A stretch of 64,000 nt of DNA, taken from Megaustenia siamemsis. Its lineage: Eukaryota; Mollusca; Gastropoda; Stylommatophora; Ariophantidae. Positions 54,869-64,000 of this stretch are shown here, one piece after another. The notes below the pieces were generated by a model. The model did no database searches. It was not told the DNA's origin and was given only the letters and a program-made list of their open reading frames with translations. The stretch is from positions 12,182,936-12,246,935 of the forward strand of contig JAVIAB010000160.1 in the NCBI GenBank assembly GCA_032433765.1, given 5' to 3'. The translations under genes and the position numbers were made by a program. Every line of letters starts with the position of its first letter. The stretch's first letter is position 1.

Positions 54869-55630
54869 CCAAATATTGGGACAGCTATCCCCTATACTTC
54901 AACATAAACCAAATATTGGGACAGCTATCCCCTATACTTCAACACAAACCAAATATTGGGACAGCTATCCCCTATAATTCACACAAACCAAATATTGGGA
55001 CAGCTTTAACCTATGCTTCAACACAAACCAAATATTGGGACAGCTATCCCTTATACTTCAACACAAACCAAATATAGGGACAGCTATCCCCTATACTTCA
55101 ACACAAAGCAAATATTGGGACAGCTTTCCCCTATACTTCAACACAAACCAAATATTGGGACAGCTATCCCTATACTTCAACACAAACCAAATACTGGGAC
55201 AGCTATCCCCTATACTTCAACATAAACCAAATATTGGGACAGCTATCCCCTATACTTCAACACAAACCAAATATTGGGAGAGCTATCCCTTATACTTCAA
55301 CACAAACCAAATATTGGGACAGCTATCCCCTATACTTCAACACAAACCAAATATTGGGAGAGCTATCCCCTATACTTCAACATAAACCAAATATTGGGAC
55401 AGTTATCCCCTGTACTTCAACACAAACAAAATATTGGGACAGCTATCCCCTATACTTCAACACAAACCAAATATTGGGACAGCTATCCCCTATACTTCAA
55501 CACAAACCAAATATTGGGACAGCTATCCCCTATACTTCAACACAAATCAAATATTGGGACAGCTATCCCCTATACTTCAACACAAACCAAATATTGGGAC
55601 AGCTATCCCCTATACTTCAACACAAATCAA
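54869..55630. repeat. 40-bp minisatellite, 19 copies
   Basis: 'caaaccaaatattgggacag' plus 'ctatcccctatacttcaaca', highly similar copies. The right end passes without gap into a family F fragment, giving a misleading fused frame. Confidence 0.96.
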
Positions 55631-56085
55631 TAACTATTACGACCAACAAAAATCTTATACAGAGTAGATTCATTCCAACATTGTGCCACCGATGCCAAAC
55701 ATGGCCACTTACGTTTAAACAAGAAAGAAAGCTAGTAACCACAGTGGTGCGATGTCAGAGAAAAGCGCTTGGAGTAACCAGACAAGACATAATCAGAAAC
55801 GATATTAAAAGGGGAAGAGTAGAAATTGAACCGCTCCTTAGCGAAATACAGAAACAACAAATAAACTGTTTGCCCATCTACAAAAGAATGCCGTGTAATT
55901 ACCATACAAAGCGTATATCAAAAGAGAAGAGAGAGCAGCAAAAGGCAGACCCAGAGTAAGATGGACAGACAACATCAAAGAAACGTTACAACATGAAATG
56001 ATAATGAGTGAGGTCGCCAAAAGGGCGAGAACCAGGACTTTGTATCGCCCTGGACGCCCAAACAGGTACAAGGGGAAGTGAAGAG
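55631..56085 (+). pseudogene. Non-LTR family F, 3' fragment
   Basis: Plus strand I-P-T-L-C-H-R-C-Q-T-W-P-L, RKLVTTVVRCQRKALGVTRQ, E-I-Q-K-Q-Q-I-N, then in another frame GRPRVRWTDNIKET and R-A-R-T-R-T-L-Y-R-P. The 5' truncation coincides with the end of the 40-bp array. Confidence 0.85.
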
Positions 56086-56189
56086 AGAGAAGAAAGAAAG
56101 AAAGTATTGAAATGATCTACGGAAAATATTCGTCTTCTTAGCGTTCACGCGTTAAGTGGGCGTGGATCCTTTTGATGTCGCTAATCTAC

Positions 56190-56390
56190 GGCAAAGCTGC
56201 GATATCTGTACTTTTTCGGCCCGAGAAAACCGGGTTCGGAGTGGGTAGATTTCCGTAACAAATGTTTGCTCGGATAGCGGCCATTTCCGACCTACTTTTG
56301 TCGACTTGTAAGTGCCACAGATTCTTTAACGTACGCGAGTGCACTCGGCATCTCCTTTTTCTAGCTGTTATTCGAGAACACAGTACATTG
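56190..56390 (+). repeat. Dispersed repeat R3, body
   Basis: 'taacgtacgcgagtgcactc' and the flanking DNA match 45140-45400. Its 3' segment is the unit of the following array. Confidence 0.7.
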
Positions 56391-57055
56391 GATCTCACTG
56401 CCCAGAGAGGGCTAGATATCGGATCTCATTGCTCAGAGCGGGTGGACATCGAATCTCACTGCCCAGAGAGGGCAAGACATCGAATCTCACTGCCGAGAGA
56501 GGGCTAGACATCGAATCTCACTGCCCAGAGAGGGCTAGACATCGAATCTCACTGCCCAGAGAGAGGTAAACACCGGATCTCACTGCTCAGAGAGAGGTAG
56601 ACACCGGATCTCACTGCCCAGAGAGAGGTAAACACCGGATCTCACTGCCCAGAGAGAGGTAGACACCGGATCTCACTGCCCAGAGAGAGGTAGACACCGG
56701 ATCTCACTGCCCAGAGAGAGGTAGACACCGGATCTCGCTGCCCAGAGAGAGGTAGACACCGGATCTCACTGCCCAGAGTGAGGTAGACACCGGATCTCAC
56801 TGCCCAGAGAGAGGTAGACACCGGATCTCACTGCCCAGAGAGAGTTAGACACCGGATCTCACTGCCCAGAGAGAGGTAGACACCGGATCTCACTGCCCAG
56901 AGAGAGGTAGACACCGGATCTCACTGCCCAGAGAGAGGTAGACACCGGATCTCACTGCCCAGAGAGAGGTAGACACCGGATCTCACTGCCCAGAGAGAGG
57001 TAGACACCGGATCTCACTGCCCAGAGAGGGGTAGACACCGGATCTCACTGCCAGA
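56391..57055 (+). repeat. 31-bp x21 array made from repeat R3 3' end
   Basis: Units of 'gacaccggatctcactgccc' plus 'agagagaggta'. The ancestral form is seen once at 45325-45358. The first five units are diverged (gggctagacatcgaa), the rest nearly identical, so growth seems polar. The motif 'agag' borders the single-copy segment on both sides. Confidence 0.93.
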
Positions 57056-57299
57056 GACCAGGCGAGGATAAAGCTACAAAGAAACCACAGATCGAATTCT
57101 TTAAACAAAATTCCCAAGAAATATGGTGGGTATCTAACCGGAAAGTTTTTGTTGTGAGACAAATGCCTACTTTCAAGACTGGCAGGTAAATGATTGTCAT
57201 TTAAAGGATGGAAAGTAAGAATAAAGATTTTAGTTCGAACCGGAAAAGACAGAAGTAATTGCCGCAACAATATAAATGGATTTTCCGAAATGGCAGATA

Positions 57300-57500
57300 A
57301 AGTAAATTAGGAGACAAGCACAGATATCAAATATAACAAATATTAAATACTATGAGGGTCCGCGTGTACAGCTGCAGAAAGCAAAAAAAAAAAAACAAAC
57401 ATAAAATGGTATTGTGTAGCTAAACTAACAGAAAGACAAGACAAACAATAACTTGTTGGCAAAAAGAATTCATCAGGTATAACAAAAAAAACTATACACA
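57300..57500 (-). repeat. Dispersed repeat P, copy 6
   Basis: Collinear with 9360-9535: 'atatcaaatataacaaatat', 'gcgtgtacagctgcag', 'gctaaactaacagaaagaca' and on the minus strand 'acctgatgaattctttttgc'. The second core box is lost. The preceding 57056-57299 has no recognised element. Confidence 0.65.
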
Positions 57501-57562
57501 ATCTTTTCTGCATATTTTAGATCTGTGTTGTTGTGTAATCTGAATCGAAACATTGTGCTTAC

Positions 57563-57605
57563 TGTGTTTGTTTGTTATACGTGATGAAGGTCTCGTGTTC
57601 ATGCA
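57563..57605 (+). repeat. Dispersed repeat P, core fragment
   Basis: 'tttgttatacgtgatgaagg' in the opposite orientation to copy 6, again an inverted P pair, with an incomplete second half. Confidence 0.45.
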
Positions 57606-57990
57606 ATGTTCATTGAAGGCTCGTTGTGTTATGTTTTGAGCTTTCTACCTTATCACGTGGCCAAATCATCTTATCTGTTGTTTCTTTATATATTCTATGA
57701 CGGGGGTTATTCCTAGTTTTTTACTCAGTTCTTCATTTCTGATCTTATCTCTCTGTCTGTTTCCTGTCATTCGTCTAACACATTTCATCTCTGTAGAGGT
57801 TATTTTGTTTATTGTCCTTGAATCTACGGTCCTGGACTGGCACTGGTAGCACAACATTGAGATAAAGAACATATGAGAGCCATATAGATGATGACATATG
57901 TATGTATGTCCACATAACACTTAAGAGGTCTTTGTTATCTCACTTGTCAAAAGTGGGCTGGGAGATATTGTTTGTATGTGTGTGTTTGTA
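57606..57990 (-). pseudogene. Non-LTR family F, 3' fragment (minus)
   Basis: Minus strand M-L-C-Y-Q-C-Q-S-R-T, R-T-I-N-K-I-T-S-T-E-M-K-C-V-R-R-M-T-G, LGITPVIEYIKKQQIR. Close to 22495-23115. Confidence 0.83.
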
Positions 57991-58119
57991 AATATGTACC
58001 TTTTCGGATTCCATTAACACCAGTCCCATCTTGAGAGCAGCATCTCAGCAAGTCAGCAATTGTTCAATAAACTGAAGACATTATTGCCCCAACCTAGGAT
58101 AAAAATCTGTCAAATTGTA

Positions 58120-58495
58120 TCGATAACATCGAATGTGTCAGAAGAATGACAGGAAACAGCTTAAGGACAGAGTAAGAAACACTGACCTGAGGAAGAAACT
58201 CGAAATTTAACCAGCCATCGAATGCATAAGAAACAACAGATAAATTGTTTCGGCCAAATAACAAGACAAAAAGAACTAACAATGACTCAAAGAGCCTTAA
58301 ATAAACACTACGAAAACGCCAGATTAAGAGGAAGACTGAGAAAGAGATGGATAACGGGAATACTAGAGCCACTAGGAGGGATAACATCAGAAGAGGCGAA
58401 CAGAAGAGCAAAGAATCGCAGATTGTTTCTCCCCTCGACGCCAACGGCAACAGAGGAAGGATAGAAGAAGAGGAAGAAGATCGAATGTTTCATAC
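58120..58495 (+). pseudogene. Non-LTR family F, 3' fragment (plus)
   Basis: Plus strand E-C-V-R-R-M-T-G-N-S-L-R, H-K-K-Q-Q-I-N-C-F-G-Q-I-T-R, R-L-R-G-R-L-R-K-R-W-I, ending in R-A-K-N-R-R-L-F-L-P. It diverges back-to-back from the minus F copy at 57606-57990, making an interrupted inverted repeat. Confidence 0.83.
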
Positions 58496-59264
58496 ATTCA
58501 TCTCCAGCTGTCGAAATCACAAAGCTCGATATGAGTATCTTTCTTTCTCTGTTTGTTTTAATTTATTGTTTTCCTCTCTGTGCTTCCTTTCCTACCTTCA
58601 TTCTCTCCATCTAAACATCACAAAATTCAGTACGATAATCTTTCTTTCTTTATCTGTTTTGCTTTATTTTTCTCCTCTTTGTTCTCCTTTCCAACTTTCA
58701 ATCTCTCCATATTCACACGGCAAAGCTCGGATGAGTATCTTTCTTTATTACATGTTTCTACTTTTTTTTTTATTCCGCTCTTCCTCTCCTACCTTCTTTC
58801 TTCTCACGCCCATCTCTCTCTCCTCCACTATATTTCTCTCCTATCTCCTACTTTTTCCTGTTTCATTTTATCTTTACTCCTCTCTTCTCTCTCTTTTCTT
58901 TCCCTCCACTCTCCTTCCCTGATCTCTCTACCCCGCCCCCCCCTAACTTAAATGACTCTCCTAGCCTCTCTTATTCTCAAAACTCCATTCATCCAATGTT
59001 ATCCATTAAATATTCATCCACTCCACCCTTATATTCCCAAAATCAGCATCTATTTACGATACTATCAGGAGTCAACACATTTCTAGTATCATTGAAAGCA
59101 ATATTCATTTGATGAGATCACGACAACATCGTTCAAACCATCCCCAAACTTGGCTAACGTAACAATGAATTACAACGATATAACATCCATATGGTGCTCC
59201 TTTCTCTGACATAATTTTCCTTAACTTTTTCTTTCCACTTCTCAGTTCTCTCTATCTTATATTC
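58496..59264. other. No gene recognised; pyrimidine-rich
   Basis: Two or three imperfect repeats of about 105-115 bp around 'gatgagtatctttcttt' and 'ctctccat' lie at 58510-58760, then CT-rich and unique sequence. Open frames reflect composition. Confidence 0.55.
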
Positions 59265-60017
59265 TTTCCATGCCTTTCTCTTTTCTTCTCTTCACATCTC
59301 TTCTCTTCTCATCTCATCTCTTCTCTGCTCTTCTCTCTCTTCTCTTCTCTTCTCATCTCTTCTCTTCTTTTCTCTTCTCTTCTCTTTTCATTTCTTCTCT
59401 TCTCTCCACTCCTCTCCTCTCCTCATGTCTCTTGTTTCTCTTCACTTCTCTTCTCTTCTCATCTCTTCTCTTCTCTTCTCTTCTCTTCTCTTCTCTTCTC
59501 ATCTCTTCTCTTCTCTTCTCTTCTCTTCTCTTCTCTTCACTTCTCTTCTCTTCTCTTCTCATTTCTTCTCTTCTCATCTCTTCTCTTCTCTTCTCTTCTC
59601 TTCTCTTCTCTTCTCTTCTCTTCTCTTCTCATCTCTTCTCTTCTCTTCTCTTCTCTTCTCTTCTCTCTCTTCTCATCTCTTCTCTTCTCTTCTCTTCACT
59701 TCACTTCTCTTCTCTTCTCTTCTCTCCTTTCCTCTCTTCTCCTCATGTCTCTTGTTTCTCTTCTCTTCTCTTCTCTTCTCATCTCTTCTCTTCTCTTCTT
59801 CTCTTCTCTTCTCTCTTTCTCTTCTCTTCTCTTCTCTTCTCTTCTCTTCTCTTCTCTTCTCTTTTCTTTCTTTTCTTTTCTTTTCTTTTCTTTTCTTTTC
59901 TTTCTTTTCTTTTCTTTTCTTCTCTTCTCTCCACTTCTCTCCTCTTCTCTCTTTCTTCTATTCTCTCCACTCCTCTCCTCTTCTCTTTTCTCTCTAATCT
60001 CTTTCCATCTCTCGTTT

Positions 60018-60050
<33 letters not shown>

Positions 60051-60060
60051 ATGTCCTCTC
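59265..60060. repeat. (TCTTC)n pyrimidine array
   Basis: Pentanucleotide 'tcttc' runs broken by 'tctca' and 'tcact' variants, then 'ttttc' blocks at 59870-59920. The segment around 'ctcatgtctcttgtttctct' occurs at about 59422 and again at 59742, so about 320 bp has been duplicated. Confidence 0.95.
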
Positions 60061-60705
60061 TTATTTACTTACATATACCTCTTAATACAACTTCTTTCTT
60101 GTTCCATTTCCGTCATCTTCATTCTATCCTAAATCTCCTTCGCTATCATCTTGCAATACTGTTCTTCCACCCTCCCCTCTTTTCATCTCTCTCTCTCGCT
60201 CTCTCTTTCTCTCCTATGACTCTTCTCCCTCCAGTAGCACTCCTCATTTCCTCCTATTCCCCCACATTCTCCTTCTCTTACATGCCTCACTTTTCTTCCA
60301 TCGTTCACACCTTCACGCCTCATTCTCCACACCCTTACTATTTATTCATCTCTCTCTATTTCTCTACCCCCCCCCCCTCTCTCTCTCTCTCTCTGTCATT
60401 CGATCTTTCTATTTTCCTAATTCCTGCCACCTCTGCTTCCACTCACATCACCTCATTGGCAGGGGCGATAACTCACAATTGATCGACCAGATTAGTTTCG
60501 ATAATACGTTGTCATGGCGACATGCCATGGAGTTTTTACTACTCCATTTGTAAATTTGGTATCCCACCCTGCCCACCCCTTCTTCAACCTTTCTTTTACT
60601 CCCAACGCGATAACAACAACACTTTGCATTAATTCGTACACTATCACTTTATGTCACATTCTATATTCTCCGCCACATTACATTGTTTTACATTACGTTA
60701 CTGGC
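60061..60705. other. No gene recognised
   Basis: Pyrimidine-rich with a C/CT run at 60367-60400. No coding evidence. Confidence 0.6.
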
Positions 60706-61772
60706 ATACTCTACTCTACTCTACTCTACTCTACTCTACTCTACTCTACTCTACTCTACTCTACTCTACTCTACTCTACTCTACTCTACTCTACTCTACT
60801 CTACTCTACTCTACTCTACTCTACTCTACTCTACTCTACTCTACTCTACTCTACTCTACCCTACTTTACTCTACTCTACTCTACTCTACTCTACCCTACT
60901 CTACTCTACCCTACTCTAACCTACTCTACTCTACTCTACTCTACTCTACCCTACTCTACCCTACTTTACTCTACTCTACTCTACCCTACTCTACTCTACC
61001 CTACTCTACTCTACTCTACTCTACTCTACTCTACTCTACTCTACTCTACTCTACTCTACTCTACTCTACTCTACTCTACCCTACTTTACTCTACCCTACT
61101 CTACTCTACTCTGCCCTACTCTACTCTACCCTACTCTACTCTAACCTACTCTACTACCCTACCCTACTCTACTCTACTCTACTCTACTCTACTCTACTCT
61201 ACTCTACTCTACTCTACTCTACTCTACCCTACTCTACCCTACTCTACTCTACTCTACTCTACTCTACTCTACCCTACCCTACTCTACTCTACTCTACTCT
61301 ACTCTACTCTACTCTACACTACTCTACTCTACTCTGCTCTACTCTACTCTACTCTACTCTACTCTACTCTACCCTACTCTACTCTACTCTACTCTACCCT
61401 ACCCTACTCTACTCTACTCTACTCTACTCTACTCTACTCTACTCTACTCTACTCTACCCTACCCTACCCTACTCTACTCTACTCTACTCTACTCTACTCT
61501 ACTCTACTCTACTCTACTCTACTCTACCCTACCCTACTCTACTCTACTCTACTCTACTCTACTCTACTCTACTCTACTCTACTCTACTCTACTCTACTCT
61601 ACTCTACTCTACTCTACTCTACTCTACTCTACTCTACTCTACCCTACCCTACCCTAATCTACTCTACTCTACTCTACTCTACCCTACTCTACCCTACTTT
61701 ACTCTACTCTACTCTACCCTACTCTACTCTACTCTACTCTACTCTACTCTACTCTACTCTACTCTACTCTAC
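60706..61772. repeat. (CTACT)n pentanucleotide array, about 213 units
   Basis: Almost pure 'ctact' with scattered 'ctacc' units, often as 'ctaccctac' doublets, that cluster in repeating patterns. The first ~130 bp are perfect. The array ends abruptly where a hAT terminus begins. Plus-strand frames of S-T-L-L-Y repeats are artefacts. Confidence 0.98.
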
Positions 61773-64000
61773 CAGTGGCGTATACTTAATATAAGCAAGG
61801 CAAGCATTGCATGCCTTCAAGAGTTGCGAAAATGATAAACCAGTCAGTGATCTATCCCCCATCCAAACTTAGCCCTTGCAGCATTGCTCAAAAATATATT
61901 TTAAAATGTTTTTCTCACAAATCTGAATTTTTCCAAAAATTAGTGCTGGCAACACTGACGTTAAAAGAAAATTGTATATGTCCAATCGTTTTTTATGATA
62001 GTCGAACTAGCCCGCTCTGAAGCAATTTTGAAGTTGCTTTCGTTAAAATAGTCCCTTTACATATAAGCGCAGTGATATACTGTGTGTGTTTTATTAAATC
62101 CGTGTCTCCACAGTAAGCTTGCGATGAAAAAAAAATAAATACATTTTATGATTCAATCACTATTATAACAATTTAGCACTGGCAAATAATAAATTGATTG
62201 ATGAACATTTATTTACTGGTGTGAAACAGTGCAATTTCTATGTTCTAGTACTTTTATTTGAATGTTAAACTAATGATAACAATGCAAGCAATTATAATCT
62301 TGAATGCCTACACACGCACTTGTTTAGTAAACCATTTCTGGTAATTTTTGGTACACGTCACGTGATTTTACTCAACACACACGCACATTTACACAGCGAT
62401 GTGGTTCCGATTTCAAACCTTCAGAATTCAAAACTTCAAACGTGATTTTAATCAGCTGATATTTAATATTTTGTGTTTGTACAGAAACATGTTGTATTGC
62501 TATTGTTAATTACTAACTTAGTATATTTGTTTACTGTGGTTATTATGGCTGATTCTATTAATGATGTTGTAGATTTATTTGAGCGACCGTTTCAATCGCG
62601 AACATTTAATGAAAAATTGGACTTGGTAAAAAAGGGCAGACCGATTCCTGCGTTAAGCAGTTTGAAACGAGAAGGAACAAAATGTGTCCGTTCATTTAAC
62701 AATGATTTATATAAGAAAGTCGTTTGGCTTTGTGGTTCGGAATCATTATGTCAGTTATTTTGCTGGCCATGTATATTGTTTGTAAATGACACTTCGCCTT
62801 GGAACAGCAGACAACGCGGGTATTCTGATTTAAATAATTTACATAACGCTATTTCAAGACACGAAAAGTCTGAAAGTCATATTCACGCTTGGATAGCGTT
62901 ACAAGTGTTTGGCTCCAGCAGAATTGATGTTCAATTGGATTTTCAGAAAAAAGAAAGTATTATGAAACACAATGAAACAGTTAAAGAAAATCGAGAAATC
63001 CTAAAGAGGTTAATTGCTGTTACTTGTTTTTTAGGAAAACAAGAATTAGCTTTTCGTGGTCACAGCGAGGGGAGTGATTCCACTAATCGTGGGAACTACA
63101 TTGAAGCTTTAAATTTATTAGCAGAGTTTGATGAAAAATTGCATCAGCATCTCATGACGTCAAATATATTCACGGGTCTTTCCCCATTAATACAGAACGA
63201 TCTTATCCAAAGTGTGAACAATGTAATAACTGCAGAAGTGAAATTTCAGATTCAATCGTCCAGATTTGTCGCCATCCTAATTGACGAGACCTCTGATGTA
63301 ACAAACTTGTCTCAGCTGTCAGTTGTTTTTAGATATATTTATAATGGTAATATTTACGAAAGATTTATTGGCTTTCATCACGTTAGCTCTGACAGATCTG
63401 CACAAGCATTGTCAAAACTGGCTTTAGACAGTCTTGATCAATTTGACTGTAGAGAAAAACTAGTAGCACAAACTTATGATGGTGCAGCAGTAATGGCAGG
63501 CCAATTGAATGGTGTGCAGACGAGAGTTAGGGAAGTTGTTTCTCAGGCATTATTCATCCATTGCTATACACAACAACTTAATTTAGTACTGTCTCAAGCT
63601 GTCTCATGCATAAGTGCGTGTAGAATATTCTTTTCGTCACTTAGCAGTTTTGCTTCATTTTTTACTCATTCAGCAAAGAGAACACATTTGTTGGACACCA
63701 TAGTGAAAAAACGGTTTCCCAAGCTGGCGGCAACCAGATGGAATTATTCCAGTCGTTTAGTACAGACTGTTTCTGAATATCATAATGAATTAATAGATTT
63801 ATTTGAATGCATTTTGGAACGACCTGGTGATTGGGATCACGCAACAATTAATGAAGCAGTTGGATTTCTGTCAAACCTAGGAGATTTTGAATTCAATTTC
63901 CTTTTGGCTGTGTTCACCGATATTTTTTCGATGACAGATGTTGTATTTAATATCCTTCAGTCAAATTCACTGGACATCACATATTGCTCTAGAGAGATAG
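61773..64000 (+). mobile_element. hAT-superfamily DNA transposon, 5' part
   Basis: The element starts at 'cagtggcgta', a typical hAT terminus, directly after the CTACT array. The preceding 8 bp 'tactctac' (61765-61772) would be the target duplication. A subterminal palindrome (arms 'aaggca' and 'tgcctt') spans 61797-61817. The 770 bp before the transposase start are non-coding. The right terminus lies outside the window, so completeness cannot be judged. Confidence 0.85.
62545..64000 (+). CDS. hAT-family transposase (TTF zinc finger, DUF4371/ZMYM1-like), partial
   Basis: Cut-and-paste transposase acting on the element's own termini, expected in the nucleus. The frame is open for 485 codons without a stop and leaves the window still open. 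The start is the first in-frame ATG after a TAA at 62464, with A at -3 and G at +4. Visible order: TTF-type zinc finger with C73-W-P-C76 and H106, H112; DUF4371 region from about 130 (G-N-Y-I-E-A-L-N-L-L at 183-192); ILIDETSDVTNLSQLSVVFR with first catalytic Asp at 247; QTYDGAAVMAGQLNGVQTRV with second Asp at 312; HCYTQQLNLVLSQA at 339-352 (family members usually have H-C-Y-A-H-Q-L-N-L); TRWNYSSRLV at 397. The third acidic residue and the hATC dimerisation domain should follow beyond 64000, since relatives run to roughly 650-800 residues. Absence of any frame damage contrasts with every LINE here and suggests a young or selected copy. Confidence 0.92.
   Translation, partial: MADSINDVVDLFERPFQSRTFNEKLDLVKKGRPIPALSSLKREGTKCVRSFNNDLYKKVVWLCGSESLCQLFCWPCILFVNDTSPWNSRQRGYSDLNNLHNAISRHEKSESHIHAWIALQVFGSSRIDVQLDFQKKESIMKHNETVKENREILKRLIAVTCFLGKQELAFRGHSEGSDSTNRGNYIEALNLLAEFDEKLHQHLMTSNIFTGLSPLIQNDLIQSVNNVITAEVKFQIQSSRFVAILIDETSDVTNLSQLSVVFRYIYNGNIYERFIGFHHVSSDRSAQALSKLALDSLDQFDCREKLVAQTYDGAAVMAGQLNGVQTRVREVVSQALFIHCYTQQLNLVLSQAVSCISACRIFFSSLSSFASFFTHSAKRTHLLDTIVKKRFPKLAATRWNYSSRLVQTVSEYHNELIDLFECILERPGDWDHATINEAVGFLSNLGDFEFNFLLAVFTDIFSMTDVVFNILQSNSLDITYCSREI

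Noticed and set aside
55234..55959. 241-codon frame joining a repeat peptide to a LINE C-terminus
   Set aside because: The frame runs by chance from the 40-bp minisatellite into a truncated family F remnant; it is not a real fusion protein.
59270..60085. 271-codon L-F-S-S-L-L repeat frame
   Set aside because: A (TCTTC)n microsatellite artefact.
60514..61794. 426-codon S-T-L-L-Y repeat frame
   Set aside because: It is a pentanucleotide repeat, all of whose plus-strand frames lack stops.

Overview
The window reads as a gene-poor, AT-rich stretch of a metazoan nuclear genome, built almost entirely from tandem repeats and decayed retroelements. There are no prokaryotic operons, rRNA genes, intact tRNA genes or CRISPR arrays. 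A mollusc, perhaps a gastropod, is the best guess. This is inference from remembered family resemblance: several non-LTR retrotransposon C-termini (ends such as KVFVEDLCSTGS, MRREKLEYIVTTGKI and GPEHLWTCSE), a Nimbus/I-like RT plus RNase H element, and a dispersed repeat around 'gtgcgcgagtgcac' resemble families I know from mollusc genomes. No database was searched.

Non-LTR remnants are grouped here by their protein ends. A is I/Nimbus-like (RT then RNase H). B has RNase H and ends EHLWTCSE. C and D are related endonuclease/RT families ending in an MRRE...TGKI block. E ends WRSMVAN. F carries YIKKQQI. G carries RRLRWLGHV and a terminal Cys/His cluster. H ends SALCTS. J ends FVEDLCSTGS. All are 5'-truncated, frameshifted or carry stops. 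Six copies of one tRNA-derived SINE, a dispersed repeat 'P' with a hammerhead-like core, and two further dispersed repeats (R3, R4) are also present.

Layout: 1-9 kb holds J, B, E and C remnants among 17-, 25-, 41-, 26- and 22-bp arrays. 9-18 kb has repeat P, family G, and 29-, 53-, 48- and 40-bp arrays. 18-33 kb is the LINE-rich part (B, C, A, F, a long E copy, A, and a D copy carrying two nested insertions), with a large CATGCTACGCC array at 28.8-30.3 kb. 33-45 kb alternates arrays (22, 18, 38, 46, 27 and 28 bp, polypurine) with SINEs and C/D fragments. 45-58 kb has J, C, E, B, D and F remnants and more arrays. 58-61.8 kb is pyrimidine-rich and ends in about 1.07 kb of CTACT pentanucleotides. 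At 61,773 a hAT-type DNA transposon begins. Its transposase frame, from 62,545, is the only uninterrupted recognisable gene and is still open at the window end.

The most striking pattern is that many arrays are tandem copies of a retroelement's own 3' end, lying between the element body and its simple-repeat tail: J (38 bp, at two loci), H (18 bp), E (53 bp), the SINE (43 bp), R3 (31 bp) and probably G (29 bp). In several, the unit is bounded by a 4-7 bp direct repeat. In turn, arrays repeatedly host new insertions.
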